Positions 22,515 to 35,185 are shown, counted from the stretch's first letter. The stretch: 64,000 nucleotides of DNA from Athripsodes cinereus (GCA_947579605.1 OX388322.1:7750001-7814000), one strand, 5' to 3'. The notes: generated from the sequence alone by a model not told the origin. Program-made: numbers and translations.

Positions 22515-24050
22515 AAAATATTTTACATATAAAGGTTCCCTGCCTCACACACAGCCACAGTGTAGAGGACAGAAAAAGATGTTGTAAGAAATAATTGTCA
22601 ATAGACTATGACCCTCAGCTATAAGGGAACCTAAAAGAGAGAAAAAGAGAAATAGGCTCTTGATAAAAATAATAAGAAATAAAAAGTTATTTTCCATTAT
22701 TTTAGCATTATTTAAATGCGATGTTTTCTCAGAATTATTGTAATAAATTATCATCAACGTGAATAATTCATTACAAAATAAATAGCAACAATAAATTCTT
22801 TGCTGTACTTTAGGTAGCTGTTACGTAACTACAAATATAAATATTTTATTGTGTTTTTTCTACGTTTTATTTGTGTTTATTTTTACTGTGTTCTGTGTGT
22901 GTGTGATGGAATGAGAAATGGACTTTGTAATAAAAATATATTTATCTTGAATATATTTTTTCTTATTACACAAGTATTTTTTTTACAACGAAACAGAATT
23001 TTAACGGTCCATGTTGAAGTCTGTTTATTACAATATTTTTTTTCATTTAGGGTTTTATCCTATGCAATTTAACTCCAAAGACTAATTTTCGGTTATGTTA
23101 TCATATTTTTTCGATGTAATTCATATTTAGATTAAGTCGAATTAGATAATTGACTTATAAATGATATTTTCGTTATATTGGTTTACATGGTACAAATTCC
23201 ATGCCACTTTATCACAATAATGTATAATTTCACGTACTATTTCACTTTTTACTATCAATGTTTCCACCGTTGAAGTGAGTTTTTTTACTATGTGACGTAT
23301 TTTTGATATTAAACGTCATAATTATAAAAATGTTAATATAAATATAGCCACAACAAATACTTGATTATTATTGTGTTTTGTAGATTGTAATAAATGCTGA
23401 TTTTACCAAAGATTCTTAAAGATTTATTGCGATTAATGTAGTGTTTTGTTAATTATTGGTTTTCATAAGTACCTATTAACAAAGGTAATGGATTGCTTTT
23501 ATCAATTCTCAACAGAGATTGATGTTTGAAATCGTTCATACAACGAATCTAATAATTTATTATTTTGCCTCAACGTAATTACATAATATTGATTTATGGT
23601 TATTTTTTTTTATTCCTTTTTAATTTGGAAACGTTAACTTTATGCCATCGTCGTAGGTATGCGAATAATTTGATAAAATATAATTGCTCTTATTTCAATT
23701 GTTTCCTATTAAAAATATTGATAATTTGGTGTTTTCTTAATTCTACGGATTTTTTTTTATCTTGCAGTATATAGATCACGACAAATTATGATATCGTAAG
23801 AGAAATGCTCTTATAATTAAATATCACAATAATGTAATGTATGGTAATATTATCTATTTTTTGATTGCAAACTTGTAAAACCAATGGCTTGTATTCTGAA
23901 ACAAACATAAAATGTACATATTCTAATCCCTTAATAAATTCCTACGTCAAAGTTCTCTCTAAGTCATTATATGACTGTTGTTCAAATCAGCCGAAAGCTC
24001 CTACATAATACATCATATTCTATACTTTATGCAGATTGAAATCCTGGTAC
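22515..24050. other. AT-rich DNA, nothing recognised
   Basis: Frames here are low-complexity (Phe, Leu, Ile, Tyr-rich). Confidence 0.4.
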
Positions 24051-24052
24051 TC

Positions 24053-24250
24053 AGCAAAGCACTCCCACCCTTTTCCGTAAGTTTTTAAGTATCCTGTAAA
24101 ACGCAGATGTTCGAAAAAATAACGATATCTGACATCTTAAATTCAGCGATGAGATTTGACATCCATCCTGAATGTCTTAATATTTTCGTTGGCCCGGAGT
24201 GTTGTGTGTTTATTTTGCTGGCTACCCCACTTGTGGGATATGTTGTTATG
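24053..24250 (+). mobile_element. Family A, partial, internal deletion
   Basis: CACTCCCACCCTTTTCCGTA, TTAAATTCAGCGATGAGATT and GGCTACCCCACTTGTGGGAT are all present; about 20 bp around the ACATGCAGCTGG block is missing. Confidence 0.7.
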
Positions 24251-24254
24251 AGAT

Positions 24255-25985
24255 AGAAGTGGCAATAAAAATATTTATATAATTTTATTACGCAGATATT
24301 ATTTTAACGGATGCAAGTTTTCAAAGGGGGTACTAGTTTTCCTGTTTATTTATTTATTCAAACGGTTAATTAATAAATAAAAAATGTGGCTTTGTTAAAA
24401 ATAAAAATCTAAGACATATTTTGTACATGCAAATGGAATAAAATAATATTAATGAGAGAATTTTCACTCACATCAGCTAGAGTACAAGGTATTACACATC
24501 ACATTATACTGCGTACAACCCCAGTTATTTTCATTGTTTCGTTTTTGATGTGTCGTGTAATATTTTAATAATACTTAATTATAAATTATCTTAATCTTTG
24601 AGGTATTAAATTGCCTGTTTTTGTTTGTTTCCTTTTGTTTTACGTGTTGTATGCCATTATTGTACATAGTGCCTGCTAAAGATGAGATAAGTGTATTCGC
24701 ATGAATAAGTAAGTGTATTGTGAATTTTGATGTTGTCATGTAATGTGTGATGTAAAGAATAATATGAAACATATAGAAATTATATTTATATCTACAAGTA
24801 TTAATTAATTAAAATGATATGACAAATTTCGTGAATTAATCCTACAAATAAAAGACGATTAATATGCTCCTGAAATAGGCACTCTCAAGTTTTTTCACGT
24901 TCCTTTGTAGAACACTATTGACATCAATAAAAAATTTGCTTTATTTTCACTGTACGTTAGTTATTCTAAAAGTATATAATTGAATTCAGTAAGAGGACAC
25001 ATATATTTATATTTCAATGCAAACAAAGCTTATTATATCGCCACTTAGTTATAATTTACAACCAGTCCAAAAAAAATGCAGAAAATTATAGGGTAACATA
25101 TTATTGTGTATGTCTTAGCAAGAGATAAAACTCAACTGACGCAAAATGACTTTGAATTGAAGTAAATCAATACTTCTTTCTTTTCTCAAGAAAATCTTGG
25201 ATTAAGGAGGAAAATATTTTAAGACAGAAAAATGCGATAAAAAATATTTTATTGTTTTCATAGTAATGAATTCATATTAAAGAAAAAACATTCATATTTT
25301 ACCCAATTAATATTCAGTTTTGGTTGAAGTACGACGTATTCTTACGAAATATGCTTGTTGGACAAAATATATAAAAAAATGGATTTTCTTTGGATTTATA
25401 AATTTAATAAATGTGAGAAAAACACCTGTAGTTTCAAGTAAAATAACAATATATATAAATCAAACTTTTTCCGAACTCCTTGTTGGATTATCCATTTTAC
25501 TCCCAAGACAGGTGATATGTGATCTGTAATGGAACATCTGTTATTTGAAAATATCTCATCTTGTTTCAAATATTATATTGTGTACAAAGTAATACATCAA
25601 AAATCTAAACAAAATACAAGGCATAATATAATATTACATAGGTACGTTTTTTCACAGAACATAAAATCGCTCAAATTATGTTTTTAAAATATTATTTTTT
25701 ATAAAAAAGATAACATTCAACTTAAATTTTTGAAAAGCTACTTTTTTCTTTTTGGTGTTAGTTTTAATACTCATAATTTATACGGAAATCTCTTGTGTGT
25801 ACAATGATTTTTTAAAGTACTTCTATTACAAGGATAATTACAATACTTAGGTTCTAAGACATTACTTTCTTCTTAGATATGATAGACATAATATCTAATA
25901 AAAAATGAGCATTTATCTGAAAGAATTTTCGATCACATAGTTACGGTACCCAAAACAAAATCAATTTTTTCTTATTTATTTTCTA
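24255..25985. other. AT-rich DNA, nothing recognised
   Basis: No shared repeats; frames are short and low-complexity. Confidence 0.4.
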
Positions 25986-25989
25986 AGAC

Positions 25990-26110
25990 ATATTTTGAAT
26001 TTGAAAAGAGCCTTATATACCTGCCAGATTCTCTCACAGCAAGCAATATACTTGTGTTATGAAGGTGAAGTTGTTTCGCTGCAGATGGAATGCAGATGGA
26101 TGGAATCGAA
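25990..26110 (-). mobile_element. SINE-2-like, decayed
   Basis: CCTTATATACCTGCCAG, then AGCAAGCAATATACTTGTGT, aligns with the body of SINE-2 in the same strand sense as 31825-31935. The head is lost, with a short GCAGATGGAATGCAGATGGA duplication in its place. Confidence 0.45.
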
Positions 26111-26121
26111 AAGATAATATA

Positions 26122-26232
26122 GTCTACCTTGGTACGGGCTCATGCCCAGTTAGGTAGACATTTTAGTGACTTATCTTTTAAAATCTGTTTTGTAAATAAA
26201 ATAAATAAATAAAAATAAAAATAAATAAATAA
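26122..26232 (+). repeat. Hairpin followed by (AATA)n tract
   Basis: GTCTACCT at 26122 pairs with AGGTAGAC near 26160, with an inner GGGC/GCCC pair. About 40 bp later an (AATA)n run begins. It may be the 3' end of an unidentified retroposon ending in an A-rich tail. Confidence 0.4.
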
Positions 26233-26490
26233 TATCACCTTATTCGGTAGTTCCCCGGACGGGACTTGAATCCATCGAACCCGGTGACATCGCCTGGTAG
26301 CTTAATTGGAAAAGCACTCCTCGCGGAAAAGTAGACTTGCGGGTTCAAGTCCCGTCCGGGACCCGTCCCGTCCCGGATCAGGTGACGTTTTTTTTCTAAG
26401 TCTTATATAGTAATTTCATGTGTTAAATTTACATACATAAGCTCACATAATGGTTAACTATAAAAATAACATCGATAAACATTAGGTATG
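26228..26490 (+). mobile_element. SINE-3 with intact tRNA-like head, inverted 5' part
   Basis: From 26281 the plus strand has an A-box region TGGTAGCTTAATTGGAAAAG, a B box GGTTCAAGTCC and then the family body (GGTGACGTTTTT, CTAAGTCTTATATAG, ACATCGAT). Directly upstream, 26228-26280 is the reverse complement of the head-body junction (CCTTATTCGGTAGTTCCCCG, then GGACGGGACTTGAA), so two pieces meet head to head. Best-preserved head of the family in this window. Confidence 0.75.
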
Positions 26491-26494
26491 TAGT

Positions 26495-27775
26495 TCATTT
26501 TGTTTGATTTTCAAATTAAGTTCTTAGGGAAAAGCACAATTTTCATAAATTCACATAAGCATTATGAGTGGTTTTATCGAGATTGACAAGTTTTGTTTTG
26601 TTTTGTTTGATTTTGGTTTCCACTTAATTGTAAACTTCTAAAGCTTCTCTTAACACCCAAAAGCAGCAATGAACTTATCTAATCTCATTTAATCTCAGCA
26701 CGGACTTTGCGCGAATGATCGTATGAACAGATACGAATTAAACACATGAAATACGATTTTTGCTTTATTTTAATTAAAAAAACAATGAATAATGACTATT
26801 TGAAGTATTTATAAATCTATTATTCAGAATTATCCTCTGCAAATATAAACTATTCCAGCCCAGAGTCAAAAAAAATAACATCCTTAAATTTCAAGCAAAA
26901 CAAACCCACTTCTTTGTCGTCATCTGAATAATCAACCATTTTTTTGGACTGTTCTTTCACTTTCACCTTTGCCTTTTATGACGAAATCATCTATAAATTA
27001 AATAATGTTCTTTATTTACTTGTGTATGTGATGAGCTTCTGTTAAAAAGACTTTTAGATGGACAGATCATAAGGCACAGAAGAAGGGGCCAAAGCTCAAA
27101 GTAGTCACAATCCAATTTAGTGAAAGGTGAACCTTGAAAAGAAAGAAAAAAGAATAATTAGTTTATTTATGCAGAAGTGTAATTTTATTATGCCATTTAA
27201 TTATATCTTTCCTTATAATCAAATATACATCTTGATTTGAGGAGCAAATTCATAACATCTCTATTTGTTTACTTCGGTGACACATCTGCTCTAACCTTTC
27301 CTAAAGCATTTTAGCAAAACTCAATTGAGTTATGTTTTCTTATTAAATATTTTCTCATAGTTTCTGTTTACTTTGAATATCAGTAATAGAATGTACACAG
27401 AGAACATGGCTTAACGCAAACATTTTCGGTTGATCCATGGCAATATACAAGAACGTCTATAATCTAGGGTGAAACACGCGCAATCCTTGATCATTTGAGG
27501 TTTATTTTTTATTGATGTAATATAAATACAGTTTTTTAATTTCTCTCTCTCTCTTTCAACTCGGTCACCCTTCAACGTTCCTCTCACAAGTACAGAACTG
27601 AATCCAGCTTTCTCCATTCAGTGCGTCTTTTTGCCAATTACGTTGATGATAATTTTATTTACCATAACAATTAATATAGATATAACAATACATAGAATAT
27701 TTGATAAAAACTTAAATCTAAACATCCTCCATATAGAGACAAGTCTCGTGTAAAGGAGCGTTTGATAATTTGTTT
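26495..27775. other. AT-rich DNA, nothing recognised
   Basis: A short (TC)n run lies at 27541-27556. The minus-strand frame 27411-27617 is unremarkable. Confidence 0.4.
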
Positions 27776-27779
27776 CTTA

Positions 27780-28078
27780 TGCATCATTTTACGATCCTTC
27801 GGCTGTCTCAAGGGCGCTGATGAAAAGAGCGGCTTTCATTGTAACATCGCAGATCAGCAGACAGCCTATTCTACGGCAAAAGACCTGCAACGCCAAAACC
27901 CTTGTCATGGAATTGAAAGGTTTTGTATCTATTGGGTTCTCTCAATTTATAAATGGACGTTGCGGATGATCAAAGCGCTCTGCGAGGAGCAGTATCCGGA
28001 ATAAAAACTTCGGAAATGCGAAGCGGCGACATAATGTTTACGGCTTTCTTCATTACAAGACAAAACTTGAATGTTATC
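27780..28078 (-). mobile_element. LINE-E, C-terminal fragment
   Basis: The minus strand ends with TMKAALFISALETAEG, matching the terminal block of 14885-15185; both copies share CTGTCTCAAGGGCGC-type sequence (CGTCTCAAGGGCGC in the other) and an ACTTGAATGTTATCC/CCTTGAATGTCACC limit at the other end. More diverged and frameshifted. Its 5' limit abuts a perfect palindrome at 28079. Confidence 0.6.
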
Positions 28079-28126
28079 CAGTTCTCAATTATATCAGATT
28101 TTAGAATCTGATATAATTGAGAACTG
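28079..28126. repeat. Perfect 22-bp-stem palindrome at a LINE 5' edge
   Basis: CAGTTCTCAATTATATCAGA + TT (28079-28100) is exactly reverse-complemented at 28105-28126 across a 4-nt TTAG loop. It starts where the similarity between LINE-E copies stops. Confidence 0.8.
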
Positions 28127-28505
28127 TGTATGAATCTTATAAACGGTGTATTGTCAAAATCAAAAACATTACACGTCAAAATGTGGGTGGCTTTGATAAA
28201 GTATAAGTAAAACTCAAAAAACCTATTTTTAATTTTTATTAAAATGGCGTTTTACAAAATAAATTCCATCAAAATACTTTAAGCGTCTTTTGGATTAGAT
28301 ATTAATTAGAAGATAAATCCCTGTATCCCTTATTCTATTGTATGTACATTTGGATTATCGCATAAACCATAACGCCCTCTTTCTCCTCCCTCCCCGTCTT
28401 AATTCTATCATTTAATTTTATTAAATGCTTATTTCGTAATAATTAATTATCGATCATCCAAATTTATTGACATTTATGAAGAAATTTTTTAATGTTATAA
28501 CCGAC
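28127..28505. other. AT-rich DNA, nothing recognised
   Basis: No shared repeats; a pyrimidine-rich patch lies near 28376-28402. Confidence 0.4.
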
Positions 28506-28605
28506 AACTGTTAAATATACAAGACGGCTTGCATGTTTATTACATCCAGCTGGTCTGCTGGTTATCCTACATTTGGGATATGCCATGATGGTGTAGTAGT
28601 AATGG
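28506..28605 (+). mobile_element. Family A 3' fragment
   Basis: GCTTGCATGTTTATTACATC, CAGCTGGTCTGCTGGTTATC and GGGATATGCCATGATGG, ending GTAGTAGTA. Confidence 0.7.
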
Positions 28606-28609
28606 TTAA

Positions 28610-29313
28610 ATACACATTCGCAAAATAAACTTCGGGCTGCGCTTGCTTGAAAATCTAACTGTTTTTTATTTATTATTTTGCAATTTGTTTTGTAAAGTTA
28701 AAGTCTAGACAGGTTTCTTTTAAGAGAACAAGTGTGACGTTTCTAAGTTTATAGAAATATATTGTACATCAAGACCGTGCCGATAGTCACATTCTTAATT
28801 GTATTTGTTTGGATATTTTGTTAGGGACTTTGTAAAAGTATAAAAGAACTGTATTTATTGTTCTTTTGTGTAACACATAATCTTTTGGGAAAAAAGAGTC
28901 CAAACAAATTGTTGCATATATATTTCTAAACAAAATAGTCAAAGAAAATATACAACTATGGGTTTATAGTAGGGGTTGCAATGAACATTGATAACAGAAA
29001 AAAAACATTATCTTCTCAAAAAAAATAAGACTTTATATTTAAGTCGATGTATAAGTTATTGTAGCTAGAGGAATTATTGCATGTAATCAAAAATCAGGTT
29101 GGATATCATAATCAATATTAATTGAAGATTTAAATGAGATGCAAAATATCTACATTAATTGTGGATTTTTTTATATTTTATTGTGAACTTTATGGAGGAA
29201 ACATTATATTTCCAGGGGTTAATTCAGGTTTAGGGTATGTTTTGCAAATTTATTTAAAAAAACAAACACGCTCCAAAAACTCTCACAATAAACGATAGGT
29301 ATAGTTGTGTCTT
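28610..29313. other. AT-rich DNA, nothing recognised
   Basis: No shared repeats or frames. Confidence 0.4.
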
Positions 29314-29382
29314 GAAAGAACCTATAAGGTTCTTTCAGGTTATATTCAGGATGGGTGGCATACATCATTGCTGAATTGAAAC
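29314..29382 (-). repeat. Hairpin plus family A fragment
   Basis: A perfect 10-bp stem GAAAGAACCT/AGGTTCTTTC with a 3-nt loop (29314-29336) is followed at once by a minus-strand family A scrap, ATTCAGGATGGGTGGCATAC (29346 on). Confidence 0.6.
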
Positions 29383-29384
29383 TC

Positions 29385-30585
29385 ATTAGAAATTTTGATA
29401 CGTTTAATCGACAAAATAATGAACTTCTTTTTAGAAAAAAATTTGAGCATATAACTCAATGTTTTCACCAGACTTGTATATCCCTCTCTACTTCCACCAC
29501 AGTTCCACGTCATTATTCCCACGAGTCGTGTTATTTCGATTACGTGCGACATTCGTTTAAACGTTTTTTCTTCACATGGGAATTCCAATTGTAGTAAGAG
29601 CAATGGTCTAAATTATAAATCACAAACAGTTGGTGTACTAAACATTTAACAATAAAGAAATCCGATCCATTTATACGATAAATATTGACAATCAATTAAT
29701 TATTACAATCCTTCACAGAACACTCTTACATTGCTAAGACAGCAATCAAATAATTATGAGTTGGAGGACGGGTGCAAATTACACTTATAATTATTTATTC
29801 GTGGATCGAAATCATGCATTTAACTATTTTTTCGCACCCTGGCGATCTAAACCCTCTCCCTCCATGGCATCATCTGGGTAATTTTATGATATCTTATTAC
29901 CGTATACAGCGAAAGGTTATGATTATAAATACAATAAGATCATTATTTTTTGTGCTGGAATCTACAGAATAACATATTGTGAAAATTGACCAATTTTTTT
30001 GTGAGAATTTCAGTTTTATTTTATAAATTTTCAAAAACTTGTTACTGTTCTCGAACATAATTATTTGAAAAATAAACCAAATTTCTCTTAGAAAATAAAA
30101 AGAAACAATGTTAGGTGGGATGCGTGACATGATTAATGTGACGTTACTGTTTTGATTTTTCTTATTTATTAACATCAGATACCTAATTATTTGCGGAATC
30201 AACGTATAATAAATAAATATCATTTATTACATTGTGTTGGCTCAAACAAACTCTACAAGGGGTGACGAGTCAATGACTCAAAGATCAAATAAGTTGCGAA
30301 TAGATCACATTCTTTGCAACGTTTCAAATGAACTGAAGATGCATATTGGGGCTCGTTATACAGCAAGATTATTTTTTTTAATTTTTAATATTACAAAGAT
30401 TATTATAGGTTATAAAACATGCGGATGCCCAATACCTACAAACACAATTATAGGGAAATAGTTTGAATGATGTTTTTTTAATGATTTGAAGCTACATTAT
30501 AAAAATGTGATTGTTTAGTTCATCAACGATTACAAGTTACTTTGTTACTTTATGGGCTGAAAAACAGCATTCATAAAATATATGT
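29385..30585. other. AT-rich DNA, nothing recognised
   Basis: Overlapping frames on both strands at 29346-29603 and 29772-30223 are chance frames. Confidence 0.4.
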
Positions 30586-30589
30586 GGAT

Positions 30590-30655
30590 TAAGGAGGATG
30601 AAGTAAGAGGATAGCTTCTGCCATGTTCTTCCTGGAGAAGAGTTAAAGGTTAATT
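30590..30655 (+). mobile_element. Old RTE-like LINE 3' scrap
   Basis: GAGGATAGCTTCTGCCATGT, then TTCCTGGAGAAGAGTTAAAGG, follows the GAGGCTGGTTTCTGCCCTGT ... CGAGAGGAGCGTTGAGG end of 9653-9918. Confidence 0.4.
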
Positions 30656-30659
30656 ATAT

Positions 30660-31820
30660 CAGATTAAACTATAAAAGTACAAGAATAAAATCAAAAGATG
30701 GAAGTTTAGGATTATAGTAGATTAGCATGAAAACCGACGAACTAACAGTCCATACATAGTAATGAGTCTTTCCATGTAAAATGCTTAAAAGTTTTGTAAA
30801 TAATGCAATAAAATGTTTTCTACGTTAACTCGTAAAGCAACTTAACAACTGAGTGTAGGCTGTTTAATTATTGTGTTTCTCTTGTTATTAAAATTCATTT
30901 ACTTCGCTTCGTTTGTTGTTTTTGTCTTCATAAATATGAGTTTATTGTTTCTATGTACAAGTCATGGAATACCTTTTAATTTAATAATAACGCAGTATTT
31001 AACTTGAACAAATCGTAAAAACAGTAAACGACTTTTTAGCCTGTCTGTTTTAAATAATGATGTTGTAAATACTTTTCATCCGGAATTATCGACTTGATAG
31101 AAGTTTGTAGCCCAACCAAAGTATTTTAGATATTTGATCACGAGATCCTAGGTGAGAAATCCAGTCGCCTTCATTGTAAGCTTTTTACAGTATTCATTTT
31201 ACTACTTATTTATAAGCAATATCAGCATAAATACTAGATAAGGTTTTTTTGCAAGAAGTGTGAATGTAAAAATGTCGAGTAGTCAGTTGTCTAACTTCAA
31301 GCAACACAATTCGATTAAACCTCTCTATACCAATAAGATAATGAGGTATGGAAAATTCAGATGGCTGTTAATGTATTGAAATTACTTTTAACTGACCTTT
31401 TACGAGCATTTCGCAAAATACAAAGGAAAAAATTCACATACAAGGCGTAAACCATAAATGTGCTTTAAATAAATAAAATGTTAGTATACTTACCATATAA
31501 AAAGAACCTACAGTCTACGATCTTATCACGTGAAGTGATACCAAATAGATAAATCATTTCTTATTGTTATTACCATATCCTGTCAAATATATTAGAACTT
31601 TGTTTCCGTATCAGTGGAAACTTAAATATCAGGTAATATTCCTATAACACAATTTCTACAGTTTATAACAATGGATTGTAGCTATTCACGAAAGAATATT
31701 GAGAGAGAAAAAATATTTTTAAATTTGTTGATTTTTAATACGTTATTTTTGTCTTAAACATTAATTTATTTGGTTTAATTTTCTTTGATTATATTTTTTT
31801 TATTTAAAAAAAGGTAGAAT
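30660..31820. other. AT-rich DNA, nothing recognised
   Basis: No shared repeats or credible frames. Confidence 0.4.
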
Positions 31821-31824
31821 CTGT

Positions 31825-31935
31825 CTTTGAAATAAACCCAATACACCTCTGATAATCTCACATTAAGCAATATGTGTCGTGACAGCGGAGTAAATCGACA
31901 GTGGGTGGAATCGAATCCGTCACTATAGATTTATA
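31825..31935 (-). mobile_element. SINE-2-like, decayed
   Basis: AATAAACCCAATACACC, CACATTAAGCAATATGTGTC and GTGGGTGGAATCGAATCCGT keep the order of SINE-2, including a degraded B box on the minus strand. Confidence 0.5.
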
Positions 31936-32137
31936 TCACCTTTTTTCTACATTTTGAAAGTTTTGATATCGTTTTCGCAAAAACTTTGCATTCTGAAGTC
32001 GGTCTTCAAAGTATTTAAATAGTTTGCACGCAAACAAATGTTTGTAACTGTTTTGCACGTAATTGGATATTTTCAAAATAAGAACAATTTTTTTTTATCT
32101 ACTCAACTACTTTTTTAAAACAGAAAAAGCAACTATT

Positions 32138-32315
32138 ACTACTACGATACCATCAAAGCATATCCCACAAGTAGGGTAGCCAGAAAGCCAACCTGCAGAA
32201 TTAAAAATGCAAGCTGTCTTCTTTGTGATACCAAATATTTAAGACTTTCAGGATGGGTGGCAAACCTCGTCGCTGTTTTTTCGAAAACCTGCCTTTCACA
32301 GGACTTTTACCTCGT
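32138..32315 (-). mobile_element. Family A, minus strand
   Basis: Reverse of the family: a CTACTACTACGATACCATCA tail, ATATCCCACAAGTAGGGTAG, then TTCAGGATGGGTGGCAAACC and CTGCCTTTCACAGGAC. Confidence 0.7.
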
Positions 32316-32807
32316 AAAAGAAAAAAAATTGAAGTAAATCTGTTTGAAAAAACTCAATATGAAATTGGTGGTGATTAAATATTACACTGAATATAATTTT
32401 TGCACCGAATGAATACTCGATATAATTATTGAATTCAAATTCAGTGAATAAATTTCAATTTTGATGACGTTGCGGAATATTTTTATCGCAGTCTCAAATA
32501 TTCGTTTAACAATTTCCTGAACTCTTTTCTCAGGGGATAAGTTTTTATGGAAAAGGGGAGAATTTAAACGTAGTTATTTTTTTGATAATTGTGTCCAAAT
32601 CGAATTGGTATTCGTCAATGTGAGCAAAGCCAAAAACTGATGAAGGAATTTTCTAGAAAAAAATAAAAAATGTTTTAATTTACATCCAATCTACACAAAA
32701 CAGGGTGTTTTTTAGATGGTTTTCTGATGTTTCTAAGCAATATTCGGTTATAAAATAAAATATAAATTTCTCATCTCTTTCAAGGATTACTTATAGACAA
32801 TAATTAT

Positions 32808-33050
32808 TTAAATTCTACACATGAAACTACTATAAAAGGCTTTGAAAAGATATTGACTTAAACCCGCAACCTAGCCTTTAGACGAAGTGTGCTTTGTGGA
32901 AAAACAGCTTCATGTGTAGGTTTAATAAGGTGACGTTGTCTCTTCTGGACCATCTCCATATGACTACCATTAGTTTAATGTGTTAAATTTACACATATAG
33001 CCTCATACAATGGTAAATTGTAAAAATAACATCGATGGCACATGACAATA
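32808..33050. mobile_element. SINE-3, inverted pair
   Basis: 32808-32910 carries minus-strand SINE-3: body (TACACATGAAACTACTATAA, AAGGCTTT) and head (AAACCCGCAACCTAGCC). From about 32930 the plus-strand body restarts at AATAAGGTGACGTTGTC and runs to AACATCGATGG. As at 6380 and 26228, two pieces of one family lie in opposite orientation with no unrelated DNA between them. Confidence 0.6.
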
Positions 33051-33054
33051 TTGG

Positions 33055-33735
33055 TATTTAGGCTACATAACATAACCCAAAAGTATCATTATCTTACATA
33101 CATTACATTCACAATTATATTTTAAATACACCTGGAAACATTTTCATAAATGAACTTTGCATATAAAAATATTACTGTACCTACGTCAATAACTAGTTAC
33201 GTATTTTATTTCATTTCTGTGACGTAAGATAGGTGTGTCATGGTTATTAATTTAATGGACCTTGTCTACAAAATATTTCATCAGGTGATCGTTTATAATA
33301 CAAACAATATTTTAATTTACAATTTATTTTATGTAACTTTTAATTTTTTTTATATATGTTTTACACGAGTGCTCTTCTATTTTTGCCAAATTTGTTGTTA
33401 GTCTTAGAGTGCAATGACTATAATTTTTTAATCTTGCGGATATGATTGTCCCGAAGAAACTTTAAAAAAAATAGTAAAAAGTTGTTTCCACTCATAAAAA
33501 TGGCATACCCCATGTGGACAAATTTGCTAGTGTAGAAATTGGAATCGGATAAATGGAAGTCTCCAGACTTTTGCACTATTCGGGTGGTTGGTGGGTCCTT
33601 CTATTAGTGTTTTCAGGATTGTTTTAAGCTGTTCTTATATTTATAAATCAATTTCATGAAAAGAAGACCTTTTATAGCAATACGTCCAGTAGCTATACTA
33701 ATACCTTTTAACAAAGAAGTTTTTTTTTTCAGTCA
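33055..33735. other. AT-rich DNA, nothing recognised
   Basis: No shared repeats. Confidence 0.4.
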
Positions 33736-33737
33736 CA

Positions 33738-33840
33738 TCAACATGTCGTTCCCCACAAGTGATGTAAACAGCACATTAACTAGTCTTTTACAAGCCAAAG
33801 ACGTTCAGGATGTTTATCATAACTCATCGCTGAATTGAAA
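33738..33840 (-). mobile_element. Family A fragment
   Basis: ACATGTCGTTCCCCACAAGT and, further on, TTCAGGATGTTTATCATAAC then TCATCGCTGAATTGAAAAT match family A in reverse with an internal gap. Confidence 0.45.
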
Positions 33841-33844
33841 ATAT

Positions 33845-34430
33845 GAAATAATATCGCGTTTCGAATAAACTTGATGAAGCGTTTCGTTAACTAGAATGAT
33901 ATAATAACTGCACATTCATATTTCATAAAAAAATATGAACTGTCTCTCAACTGTGTTTTACTATGCAAAGTTAAATTGTTTCATTTGACTGTTTTTCTAG
34001 AATTTTAATAAACGTTTTATGATAAAAGCAATAACATTCATTTATTTGTTGCAACGTAAAAATATTAAGGCAATAGTAACTTTCATAAACATTTATTGTT
34101 TTGCAAGTAACAAAAAACTTTAATTAAAATTCTGAAACAATTTTGTAACAATCCCTACTTTATACTTTATGAAAGCATGAAAATTTTGCCTTTTTATTTC
34201 TATGCAAAACATACATAGGATATAATATCAATACAATATTTTAGTACCTGCCCAACAAACCAGAATAAAACTCTTTTTTATTGAAATTGGTTATTTGTAT
34301 GGAGGACAATATTGATTCTACCTTGTGATTACGAGGGAATGTTAAGAAGTTAAATTAAATCAAATTCTTTCGTACATTATACTGGAGAACGTGCATGAAG
34401 AGCTATATAAATATAATAATAAAAGCGAAA
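33845..34430. other. AT-rich DNA, nothing recognised
   Basis: No shared repeats or frames. Confidence 0.4.
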
Positions 34431-34431
34431 A

Positions 34432-34525
34432 GAGTGTGTTAGGATATAAATAAATGAGTCGCTCTCGATACTTTCTGTCTAGCCTACAAGAGAAGCGTTG
34501 TTATGGGATTATGTAATGAAAAAAA
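34432..34525 (+). mobile_element. LINE-B 3' end fragment
   Basis: GTCGCTCTCGATACTTTCTG, TCTAGCCTACAAGAGAAGCG, then TTGTTATGGGA, parallels GGCGCTCGATCCTTTCTGCC onward at 40919. Confidence 0.55.
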
Positions 34526-34919
34526 TGTATAAGAGTTAAGTCAGCTAAAATTGAATTCGAGTGTCAGATGTTTACGTTATCAAATGACATTGCCTTATAG
34601 AGAGATTAAAAAAACTAGACCCAAAATTCCTACCTCCTGAATGACAATTTATATTCGAGAGAATGTCAAAGGTCGGCACTGTTAAATACCTGAATAAACA
34701 CAGTGTGAGCTGAGCTGTAATATCGCAAACCCTTTTTCAATTAATCCTCACGAATATTTGTGTATCAAATACATACCTATAAATCTTCTCCATAAACTAG
34801 TAAACTGCCTTTGTTCATATATATGTATTTATATAAAGTGATCATAATTTTTTGTGCTATTCCGATGAATTCCTCAAAAGGTGAGGGTCTCATTTCAATA
34901 AGTTTAAAAGCGTATTGTG

Positions 34920-35005
34920 TAACAAGATGTACCAATGTTTATTACATGCAATTAAACCGCCGGCTACTGCACTTGTGGAAGATGCCGCAATACTATGAAT
35001 GAATA
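34920..35005 (+). mobile_element. Family A fragment
   Basis: ATGTTTATTACATGCAATTA then CTACTGCACTTGTGGAAGAT with ATGCCGCAATACTATGAATG: the second half of the family, diverged. Confidence 0.5.
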
Positions 35006-35095
35006 GTATTTTATAGTACTTACTTTTCTTACTTTTTGTATGACTCCGGCTTGTACTAATTTTAATTGCCGCGTTTATTAATAGTTATTCCAAAT

Positions 35096-35185
35096 CAAAT
35101 CCTTGATTCTCATCCAGAAAGCCACTGCACCGCATCTGGGGTCGACCATTAGATGTCCATCCAGTGTCTTTCATACATGGTTTAT
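35096..35185. repeat. Repeat F, copy 1
   Basis: TCCTTGATTCTCATCCAGAA, then CCACTGCACCGCATCTGGGG, then GATGTCCATCCAGTGTCTTT, is about 80% like 47777-47940. Possibly antisense LINE sequence; not classified. Confidence 0.55.
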
